NCBI GenBank assembly: GCA_015680685.1
Contig: MNCI01025305.1
Location: 20,938 to 54,083, forward strand
Direction: 5' to 3'
Source: Gnetum montanum
Lineage: Eukaryota > Streptophyta > Gnetopsida > Gnetales > Gnetaceae
DNA: 33,146 bases
Numbering within the stretch: position 1 is the stretch's first letter; each line of letters begins with the position of its first letter. The position numbers and the translations under genes were made by a program. This document shows positions 21,725-29,749 of the stretch, one piece after another. The notes under the pieces were generated by a model. That model saw only the letters and a list, made by a program, of their open reading frames with translations. It was not told where the DNA came from and did no database searches.

Positions 21725-24478
21725 TCATTTCTTGAGAATGCACCAAAAGATGTGAAGCTTCAATTGCAAAATTCTCCTATATGGCCAATCATCACAACCA
21801 GTGGTGAATGGTACTTAGGAGAGACCTATCTCTTCTGGACAAATCAGCAACTAGGGACCAGAGTAAGAATTAAGGACATCTATGTCTCTTACTCTACGAA
21901 AGTAATCGTGTAAGCTCTGGGGTTGCTAAAGACCAGAGTAGATGTAGCAAAGATCCCGAAGCAAGCTGACCCCAAGGTAAAAGGGGAGTGGATCAGGTGG
22001 TGCTATGGGGTGGATCACAAAGAGTTCAGCACTCTGACCACCGCGGAGAGGGTGTATTCAAAAATTACGTTTTGCCACCTGAACCCAACGGTGAGACCCA
22101 ACAAAATCACTGCCTTCTCCGTCATGCATGTGCCTCCTTAAGTGGAAAATTTCCAATGAGCCTTACACAATTGTTATTCTTGGAAATTGAAAAAAAGGTT
22201 CACTGAAAGCGAATGTGGAAGGCAGGCTCTCCCCTTTCCCTGCCTAATCAGAAAGTTATGCAAACAGGCAAGGATAGCACGATATGCCAACTATACACTC
22301 CGACACACCCCGATTGCCTCATGGTAGGAAATGATGAAGGACAGGACTCCGGCCACCACACAAACCAAGGAGGAGCAGCAACCACCTCCATTGCCTGCGC
22401 AAACAACGAGGTCAGGTTTGCAAACTATCGTAGAGCACATACACGAAATTTAGAAATTGCTCTTGAGCCAACAAGAGCAATCTGAAAGGACAAGTGGAGG
22501 AGAAGACCCTTCAGTATATCGCCCTGCAATGAGCCATCTGGAGCAAGTGGCTCGATCGATAAGTCTGCTAGAAAGAGCAAGGCCGATGTTCTTTGTCGCC
22601 CGAATGCAAGTACCCACAAGAATTGATCTTAGTGTCCAGGAGGTAACAGTATCCACACAATAGTTATTTCCTAAAATTTCAGGAAACATCGCTACTTTCT
22701 CGATACGCTTGGAAGATGGCGAGGGGGCAACAGTCCTAATGATGCAGCACCAAGGACAGGAGGTTGTAGCCAAAGTGGTTGCTGACATGATTGCTACAGC
22801 CCTTAATGCACTGATGGTACCTGTACTAGACGTACATGGACTTGAAGATGTACAGGAATCCGCTGGGACTTCACGTAGTAGGATCGATGCAGCCCAACAT
22901 GAAGAATTGTTGGACCGACTAGTGGGAACTGGGCAACTACTTCTAGATGTCTTCGACCTTTTGGACAACATCACTACAACCCAGTTAGAGCTGCTCTCGG
23001 CAAGGGGTAAGAGCCTCATCTTGGAACGGTAACTTGAAGCTGCTCAAGCTAATTGTTAGCGCTTGGCAACAGAAGTTACTCAATTAAGAATCCAACTTGC
23101 CGATCCAACTCTCCTCAACCATGAGCTCACCAGAGATGAAGCTTTTCAATAGCTTTAAGTCAAACTTTAAATAGTTGAGGATGAGCGAGAGTCAGAAATC
23201 CTTAATAAGTCCTTGGCAAATGCTCATGCATATCATTTAATTAAGGACTTGACAGAGGTTTGCTAGGAGAATGTTAGGTTGACCACAGAAGTTTATCGCC
23301 TACGCAATGTTGGTGCTGAAAATGAACACATGAAAAGCTTTATTCACCAATAGCAGGAAGAGCTAGCTAGGATGAACATTGATGTGAGGAGGATGGCCCT
23401 CGAGAATCGAAATCTTTCCATGGAGGAGGTTCGAACCTTGCGATAGAAATCAGCCATTGAAATTGTCGCTTGGAAGAATGAAGCCCTTAAATTTGAAAAA
23501 GTTAAGAATCATTACAGGGGCCAAGTGGGATTGCAAAAGGAAGTGAACGAGAAACAGATTCAAGTCGCAAAGGCTAAGATGAACCAAACGTTCTAGTAGC
23601 TCCAAGAAGGAGGCCAGGTATGGTAACCTATCTTTGATGAGTTGAATGCCTACAACCAAGCTGAGATCCACCTCAAGGAAGTGCATATTGAAGAAATGAT
23701 AGAATACATGGAGTTAGCCAACCTTCGATATGCAAATTTGGCTATGCTAACAGCTGGGAGACCATGGTTTGAACTAGAAAAGCAAGTGGCCGCCTCATAT
23801 TCTTTATATGAGGATGAGTTCCAAGTGCACAAGGCAACAAAACAAAAATTGGAAACAGCAAATGCGGAGCTCGAGGTTCTCTCCACGTGTTTTGAAGGAC
23901 AACGTGCGATTACAGAGAACTTGGCCCATCGAATGAATGACTACCAGCAACTGCAGACATCAATTCAAGCATTCAACATCAAACAAAAATAGTTCGCAGC
24001 TTGGTTTGTCAATTTGAAAGAACTCTTCCCTATGTTGTTGTGCCCTTGGGAGGTTCCAGTCCCAGCACACATTGGTGAAGCTGTCTGGATAGTGAACGAT
24101 CCCAGAAACAAGGAGGAAAAAATGAGGGCCCTCTTGGAGGCTTTCCAGTTGCCTCCAGAAGTTGCAGCTGCTGCAGGGCAGCCATCGTTCATGCCACCAA
24201 CGCCACGTGGGCTAGGGGCTGGTGAAGATCCGTCAAAACCACCCCCTAGGGACGATGTGATCTTCTCCAGCAATTTTTGCATCTTTCAACATGGCAAAGA
24301 ATCCAGGACTGTCAAGGTGTTCAATTTTGTCTCTGAACACCACCATTTTGTAATTTTTCCTCCTTTGTACACTTGGGCACTTAGCACGTCAGTAAAATTG
24401 GTGTTGTGTCATGTGTGTGTGTTGTGTGTGTTAAGTCATGTGTGTTGTAATAAAAAGTCCATACCTTCCAAATTGTAG
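21725..24478 (+). pseudogene. long element C protein: plant-transposon-type N-terminus plus coiled coil
   Basis: A single frame runs about 918 codons without any frameshift but with some 18 internal stops, each one C-to-T (or G-to-A) step from Gln, Arg or Trp. Order: an N-terminal region (TRVRIKDIYVSYSTKVIV, HLNPTVRPNKITAFSVMHV, then LPFPCLIRKLCKQARI) that resembles the 'putative plant transposon protein' domain; a Pro/Gln-rich linker; then from about 22460 to 23990 long heptad-like stretches rich in Leu, Glu, Lys and Gln (VRRMALENRNLSMEEVRTL, QKLETANAELEVL); and a Pro-rich tail (PPTPRGLGAGEDPSKPPP). It is presumably a structural, Gag-like protein, but no zinc knuckle is visible. The N-terminal domain call is from memory of the family and moderately uncertain. 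Confidence 0.65.
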
Positions 24479-24510
24479 AGGAACTTCGAGGACGAGTTTT
24501 TACTTAGTCG

Positions 24511-24518
24511 TGGGGGTA
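24511..24518 (+). other. polypurine tract of element C
   Basis: TGGGGGTA directly before TGATGAAGCA, the LTR start. It is the same tract as in elements A and B. Confidence 0.8.
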
Positions 24519-25423
24519 TGATGAAGCACTAAACAGTTGATGCGTTGACTAGGCTGCATATACGGGGCCCCATATACGCGGCCACGTCAATGCGGCCCCA
24601 TCAACCCATCTCTCCATGCGTCGACGTGGCCCCATTTATGCAGAGCCTGTTTTAGCCTATAAATAAGTGGGCTTCCACCACACTTAGGTACCTTTTTGGC
24701 AGTTGTAACGAAGCTCTTGTAGTTTGTTTCCGCGAGAGTTAGAATATTTTCCAAGTGCCCGAAGTAGGTGTAAGAAATGTGTCTAACTCTTTATTTGAGC
24801 GCTGATGTACCTGAGCCCATTAGCATGAACGGCAATAAAGACGAGCTTTTCAAGTATTCCTTGCAGCAATTGGACTTAGTCATTTGATGCATTTAATAGT
24901 TTAATATTTCTATGCTTTAATAATTCCTTAAGTTTCTATTGTTATTATTTTAATCGCTATTGCTCTTTTATAGTTCATAGAAACCATAAGTATGACCATC
25001 TCAAACGTAAACCTAACACTTGGCAACCCAACTATGCTTAACGTCTGGAATCTAGTAGTGGTTAGGGGATGCTCAGGATGTGCACGAAAGATGGGATCAG
25101 ATACTTATGCTAGGAAGAGTTAAGATATAGATTAGGATAATTATAGATTACGTAATATTCCATTCCTTACTTTCCATTCCAAGAATTAGATGCTAGAAGA
25201 TAAAGTGAAAAAGCCATAAAAATCATTTGCCTCAATCTCACTTAACCATCGCAATCAGAACATCACAAGTGAGGTTGGGAAGACAACGACCATTCTAACA
25301 CAAGGTTTTGCAAGTTAGGGTCTGGTGTATGCAAAGTGCTTATAGTCTACAAAATTCAACCAAGTCGTGTGTGAACGCCTGTGATTCGCATGGTTGAACG
25401 TAGGGGTACTTAGCTGCTCATCA
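24519..25423 (+). mobile_element. 3' LTR of element C (905 bp, divergent U3)
   Basis: Starts TGATGAAGCA and ends GCTGCTCATCA. TATA box TATAAATAAG at 24658-24667; AATAAAGACGAGCTT near 24834. R and U5 follow the common pattern. U3 lacks GATATC palindromes and instead has GGGGCCCC (24565-24572), GCGGCC and repeated TGCGTYGAC / GTGGCCCCAT words. Confidence 0.87.
24538..24645. promoter_or_regulatory. GGGGCCCC / GCGGCC palindromic U3 array of element C
   Basis: Short GC-rich palindromes and repeated words (TGCGTTGAC, ATATACGGGGCCCC, ATATACGCGGCC, AATGCGGCCCCATCAA, GCGTCGACGTGGCCCCAT) lie in the 100 bases before the TATA box. This is the position that GCGATATCGC arrays hold in the sister LTRs. The role is unknown. 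Confidence 0.5.
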
Positions 25424-25748
25424 CAAGGTTTATCACAAAGTTCGTCTTTATTTCTGGACACAATGTGTGCTTAGGTACACAATGCTCGAATAAAGATCCA
25501 TTCACTTTATGACTCCTACTGCGAACACTCAGAAATAATTCTAACTCTGGAAAGGGAAAACTGCAAGAGTTTGGGCAAGGGACTAAGAAACTAACTATCT
25601 AATTGCCAAAACCAAGTGCGCCCGCCTCTTATTTATAGGCAACGAGACAAGTTCAGACATTGAATGTTTGATATTGTTTGGCAGGCTCCAATATCGTGGA
25701 CCCCCTATCGCAAATGCGATATTGTGGTCCTGATATCATGACCCATCA
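25424..25748 (-). mobile_element. LTR fragment (subfamily 1), minus strand
   Basis: U3 starts at 25748 (minus: TGATGGGTCATGATATCAGG), with the TATA box at 25628-25637 and the R block AATAAAGACGAACTT near 25437-25450. It stops at 25424 within R/U5, exactly at the right edge of element C. Element C therefore probably inserted into this LTR, or a deletion joined them. To the right it interrupts the SWIM relic. Confidence 0.8.
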
Positions 25749-26726
25749 CTATTTAATTTCCAACTGGTTGATCTAAATGTCTCAGGTGTCATCCCTAATT
25801 GTAGTGCTTCTTCATGGCTTGGAAATTCATGAGGCATAAAATGAATTTAGCTCAAAAGGGATTCTTGAATCAAAATACTCATCTTAGAAGAACTTATATG
25901 CACTAGTATGTCCTTCCACTAATATCAAAACTTTCATTAAATGCTTGCAAAAATGACCAAGGCTAGACCATCTACACTCACAGAAAATACTGAAAGAGAG
26001 CACCTTAGACATCTTGTGTCAACTATCCTACTTCAAATAATTTTGACTCGACATAAGATATTCATCTTCTTTATCCAAGACTTATTTGCAGTCATCATCA
26101 AAGATTTCAATAGCCTTTTCCCATGACTTCTTATTGATTTCTCTATCCTTTCTATTTACTAGATATCTTGCAACTTTAAGTCTTGCATTGTTCCAATAAT
26201 ATAGTTGTACCTTTGTCAAGGTCCATATAAGCCAATCAATGCAACGGTATTTCCTATTTCTAATATCTCTCAAGAATTTCCTTTTTAGAAATCCATGATA
26301 GGACTCCATAACATTGTTTGTGTGTTGCTAAGCATGCAAAATATCACGAAAGGCTTTTGCACACATCCCTTAGAAATGAATGTTTGAGCCCATAGTAACA
26401 AAACGACAATGGAGCATACGATTTAAATTTGTTAATATAGTTATTGCTACATCAAATAAATATATATACTTACGAAATTTATCTCCATTTATCCATTGGC
26501 TCTTTAGCTAATTGATGAAATGTAGATTCTGTTGATGTGTATTGACAAACTTGTTAATTTCCATAACAATATCCATAGGAGTTTTGCATTCATTCATAAT
26601 ATAGTTTAGATGTGCTGCCATTACCTTTTTTGTTGTTGAATCTCTAACCTTTGTTGCTAGGTTCTTCCTCCATGCCCTCTTAACATGCCAAATGCATAGA
26701 AAAATACAACAACCAAATATTAACAT
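25749..26726 (-). pseudogene. SWIM zinc-finger transposase relic, copy 2
   Basis: Reads CIWHVKRAWRKNLATKVRD, then VMESYHGFLKRKFLRDIRNR, DWLIWTLTKVQLYYWNNARL, KSWEKAIEIFDDDCK and the SWIM finger CECRWSSLGHFCKH. It then continues like copy 1, with the same stop after YKFF. The order matches plant Mutator-like/SWIM proteins: end of the transposase core, a linker with the ESYHG block, then SWIM. The start of the catalytic core (upstream of 26726) and the C-terminus beyond 25749 are missing. Several stops are present. It could instead derive from a domesticated SWIM gene; the repeats around it make a transposon origin more likely. Confidence 0.75.
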
Positions 26727-26740
26727 GGAGATTTAAGATA

Positions 26741-26800
26741 ATGTTGCACATTCAATTTAGATATCTCCATATGTTGCACATTCAATTTAGATATCTCCAT
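26741..26800. repeat. perfect tandem duplication, 30-bp unit
   Basis: 26741-26770 and 26771-26800 are identical (ATGTTGCACATTC...TCTCCAT). It lies just upstream of the SWIM relic. Confidence 0.95.
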
Positions 26801-26913
26801 ATTTTGTACTCAAATTTTAAATTACACAAAAAAATTTAGTATTTTAAATATTACCTTACTGCATTCATTTGAGCTTTTGAATCATCAAGCATGAAAGCAT
26901 TTACTAAGACTTA

Positions 26914-26972
26914 TATTTATTGCAGCCATTTTTGTCCTCGAGTGTTAGCTATTTATTGCAGCCATTTTTGTC
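26914..26972. repeat. direct repeat of 23 bp at 36-bp period
   Basis: TATTTATTGCAGCCATTTTT plus three more bases occur at 26914-26936 and 26950-26972. Confidence 0.9.
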
Positions 26973-27142
26973 TCTTCCATTGTTTGAATCATCCCTCGTA
27001 TATTATTCGAATCGACAAAATCTCAAAACTTTTTGACGCTTAATCATGAACTTGGAAATTTGGAAGAATAATCTTGATTGAATTTTCACTTGTTTTTTAC
27101 ATACAGCACTGACGCTGGTCCTTGTTCCAAGGACGAGTTGTG

Positions 27143-27148
27143 TTTATT
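27143..27148 (-). terminator. candidate polyadenylation signal of the pseudokinase gene
   Basis: AATAAA on the minus strand about 180 bases after the stop codon at 27328. Plant signals are loose, so this is only a plausible site. The region 26973-27327 otherwise holds no gene. Confidence 0.35.
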
Positions 27149-27327
27149 TCTTCTTCATGTAAGCCAAAACAAAAGAATCTGCAGCGTACGAACGCCAAAT
27201 AAACGACGGGAAACAGATAAAACCAACGCGGGCACGTCAGTTGCGAGGGATAAATATGATCCCTGGCTGGCCGTACCAAATCTTTGGAACGCATAAATAC
27301 GCGAACAAGAAGAGGTCTGAGCGTGAC

Positions 27328-28371
27328 TCAGCCGTTGAAGTCGCGGTCAACGTCGGAGAGCACGGAGTAGACGGCGCGCATGGAGGGCCGACGGGCGGCG
27401 TCCACGTGGACGCAGGCGCAGGCGACGCGGAGGGCGAGGAACAGCGGCTGCGCGTTCCACGGCACCAGCAACCGCCGGTCCAAAATCTTAACGTGCCCGG
27501 CGTCGGAGCCGTTGCGGGCCAGCGCCAGCGCCCACTCCACAACCTCCTGCTCCGCCGGCGCCGACCGTCCGCTCATGACCCTCAACACAAGCTCGCCCAC
27601 GGCGTACACGTCGTCCGCCCGACTCCCGCGGCGCTCTTCCTCCACGAAGGCGGCTTCGCCGTATGCGGCCACGCGGGCGGACCACGTGGCGTCCACGAGC
27701 ACCGTGCGGAGTCCGAGAGCGCCGTGGACGATGCCGGGCATGACGCCGTCGTGCAGGTAAACCATGCCGCGGGCGACGTCGGCTGCCAGGCGGACGCGGC
27801 GAGCCCAGTCCAGGGCAGCGCCCCGGTCGTCCATGGCCTGCTGCAGCGTCACCCACGGCCCCAGCGGCACCGCCACGGCGTACGCCCACACGTTGTCCGC
27901 CTGCGCCTCCGTGTAAGCCACGATGTCGTCCACGTTGGGGTGGTGCGCCCGCGACAGCGCCCGGATCTCGGCCGCGAAGGAGGCCGTCGCGGTGACCGGC
28001 GGTCGCGTGAGGCGGCGTACGGCGAGCACGCGGCCGCCCGGGAGGATGGCTTTGAACACGTCGGCGTGGCGGCCGCGGCCGCGGTCGAGCAGGCGCCGCT
28101 CGCTGAAGTTGTCGGTGGCCGACATGAGCTGCGCCAGCGGCCACGCCTCCGCCAGGCGGTGGACGTGGCGCTCCCGGTCCTTGCCGTCGTCGCCGTCGGT
28201 GCTCCGGCGCGTGCGCAGGTGCTTGCATGTCCAGCAGAAGCAGGCCACCAACGCCGCCATGAGCGCGCACAGCACCCCCACCAGAACGTAGAATAGCATC
28301 GCGTGCTCCGCGTCTTCGGACGCCGGCGGCGACGCCCAGATCTGCAGCGCGCGTCTCCCGAGTCGCGACAT
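27328..28371 (-). CDS. membrane-anchored receptor-like pseudokinase, 347 aa
   Basis: A complete intronless frame: ATG at 28371, TGA at 27328-27330. Residues 1-23 form a short N-terminus. Residues 24-48 are a single transmembrane helix (FYVLVGVLCALMAALVACFC), followed by basic residues and a juxtamembrane region ending in QLMSATDNFS (81-90), typical of plant receptor-like kinases. The kinase fold spans about 93-342, but key residues are lost. The Gly loop is RGRGRHADVF. The VAIK lysine is Arg 119 (LAVRRL). HRDLKxxN is HGALGLRT (216-223), without Asp, Lys or Asn. DFG is AYG (236-238). The structural Asp of DVY (254) and the Arg of RRPSM (328) remain. It is therefore predicted to be inactive, acting by binding in a receptor complex. 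The layout resembles CORYNE-type pseudokinases, but homology to them is not shown. Codon use is very GC-rich, unlike the surroundings. The start is the first ATG; no extracellular domain is encoded directly upstream. Confidence 0.85.
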   Translation of the reverse strand: MSRLGRRALQIWASPPASEDAEHAMLFYVLVGVLCALMAALVACFCWTCKHLRTRRSTDGDDGKDRERHVHRLAEAWPLAQLMSATDNFSERRLLDRGRGRHADVFKAILPGGRVLAVRRLTRPPVTATASFAAEIRALSRAHHPNVDDIVAYTEAQADNVWAYAVAVPLGPWVTLQQAMDDRGAALDWARRVRLAADVARGMVYLHDGVMPGIVHGALGLRTVLVDATWSARVAAYGEAAFVEEERRGSRADDVYAVGELVLRVMSGRSAPAEQEVVEWALALARNGSDAGHVKILDRRLLVPWNAQPLFLALRVACACVHVDAARRPSMRAVYSVLSDVDRDFNG

Positions 28372-28740
28372 GGGGATCGTCTCAGCGTTGGTCTGAGTTA
28401 GGAATTGGGTGATGGTGTATGGGATCTGAGATTTGAGATTGCTGCCGCTGGCATCGCTTGCCGTCGTTTTGCTTTTGTTTGTCCTGTGCCAAGTAAAGCA
28501 TTGATGTTCCTTGACGAAGCCGCGTTGCCATTGGGTCTTTTGAATTTTCCTTGATGAAACCCCTTTGCGATTGGGGTTTTTCTTCTTTTTTTTTTCTTGG
28601 TTTGAAAACCTTCTTCCTTGCGTGCGTGCGTCTGTCGTTTGACGAATCGTGAAGCTGCCCGTGTCTTTGTTTCATCGTCGTGTGTGATACGTTACAAACG
28701 AAAATTCACACGGTCCTTTTTTCCTGAGTTCCATGTCGTT
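28372..28740 (-). promoter_or_regulatory. upstream region of the pseudokinase gene
   Basis: No extended coding similarity; an open frame at 28382-28675 is low-complexity and lysine-rich and is probably leader or promoter. GC content falls sharply at the ATG. No convincing TATA box was picked out. Confidence 0.4.
28509..28581. repeat. imperfect direct repeat, 40-bp period, in the pseudokinase upstream region
   Basis: CCTTGACGAAGCCGCGTTGC (28509) and CCTTGATGAAACCCCTTTGC (28549), each followed by ATTGGGKYTTTT-like sequence. Confidence 0.75.
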
Positions 28741-29054
28741 TCTGGAAAACATGCTCGTTGTACGGATGAATAAAAACGTATACTTGAACGGGAATTCGAA
28801 TTTCAACCCGTCTCTGGAAATTCTTTTCAGCAGATCTGTAGAAATATTATTGATCGTCCTTCTTTTGATGGTTTCAGTTTTATTTTTATTATTGACTTTG
28901 TTTACCGGTTACCTTTCGAGTTTGAAGTTGATTAAAAAGGGTTCAATGCTTGATCTCCTCTTTCCTGGTCATCATTGCCCAAGTAGCTTCCCCGGCAATG
29001 GTGGGAGCCCCGTAATTTGTTGAAATTTAAATTTGGTAATTCAAAATACATCCA

Positions 29055-29200
29055 TTGATAAAATGGTATGCTGGTAAGGCTCCGGGTAATGAATGTTACC
29101 GTTACTGGTTCAAATCCCCTAAGTTTTTTAAACAAGGATTATTCACTCGGGGCGGCTGTGTGTCTGCAAATCTTTCTTAGCCTCTCAAACCCACGGCATG
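29055..29200 (+). mobile_element. possible tRNA-derived SINE
   Basis: A near-perfect RNA polymerase III B box, GGTTCAAATCC, lies at 29107-29117. A weak A-box-like TGGTATGCTGG lies 33 bases upstream (29064-29074). The stretch between reads like a tRNA body (GTAAGGCTCCGGGTAATG). A non-tRNA tail follows (CTCGGGGCGGCTGTGTGTCT). It does not fold as a complete tRNA by eye. Ends and target duplications were not identified. Confidence 0.42.
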
Positions 29201-29749
29201 CAATGCATACATACTTTGAAATGCAAAGGATTATACTTTGATTTTTAATGATAGACAATGCATAGGATCATACTTTAAAAATGAAGAAAAATAATATGTA
29301 AAAAATTGAAAGTACATTACATCATTGAAGAGAGAGTCTAAAAAAAGTCCAATAGTTTTGAGGATGCCTTTTTAGGATTTTATCCTTACAACCAATCTTG
29401 AAAAACCTCCTCTCTATAATAGGAAAAAGATCAAGCCTTGTCCTTATTCAAAAACACCCTCACAAGTTTTCACTTCTTACTAAATGGTTTCTTGTAAAGA
29501 GAAGGAGAAAACTCTCTCTAGATAAAAAAGAATACTTCACTCAGAGATAAAGATCAAATAGCAACAAAAGTTGAAAATTTCTCATCTATAAGCATCCAAA
29601 ATAAAAGGAAATTAATGCTGTAGCAAATAAATTAATTCTTTAACTTTCACTGGGAGCTTTTTTGCTTGAAGTTGTAGCTAGAAAGCAACATCTTTGAGAA
29701 TCTAGTATTCGACACTTGAAGAGAGGTCATAGTTATGCTCTTGCTGCTA
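29201..29749. other. AT-rich stretch without a supported gene
   Basis: No coding frame, RNA or LTR seen. It may be the 3' end of the neighbouring LINE relic, which reads toward it. Confidence 0.45.

Larger units (their letters stand above)
21724..25423 (+). mobile_element. Element C: non-autonomous LTR retrotransposon, 5'-truncated
   Basis: Contains one long decayed reading frame with no protease, RT or integrase, then a PPT and a 905-bp 3' LTR. The 40 bases before the LTR (GAACTTCGAGGACGAGTTTT...GTGGGGGTA) and the LTR R/U5 match elements A and B, so their enzymes could have copied it. The 5' part is cut by the LTR ending at 21723. The 3' LTR directly abuts an older LTR fragment at 25424. 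Confidence 0.75.

Noticed and set aside
22450-23019. Minus-strand 189-codon open frame within element C
   Set aside because: Serine-rich shadow of the plus-strand coding frame, which alone stays consistent over 2.75 kb.
21725-24478. Reassigned stop codons (TAG/TAA read as Gln)
   Set aside because: The stops would fit Gln reassignment, but a TGA also occurs, some stops stand where Trp is expected in related copies, and the neighbouring intact gene is an ordinary plant-type gene. Mutational decay explains it better.
27488-28270. Second long minus-strand frame inside the pseudokinase gene
   Set aside because: Low-complexity Arg/Gly/Pro/Ala frame caused by high GC in the third codon position; overlaps the real gene in another frame.
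27241-28296. Long plus-strand open frame opposite the pseudokinase gene
   Set aside because: It is the antisense shadow of a GC-rich gene; it is rich in Arg, Ala, His and Gly with no recognisable domain, whereas the minus strand has a transmembrane helix and kinase fold.
29064-29117. Functional tRNA gene
   Set aside because: Only the B box is good; the A box is weak and no complete cloverleaf or acceptor stem could be paired by eye.
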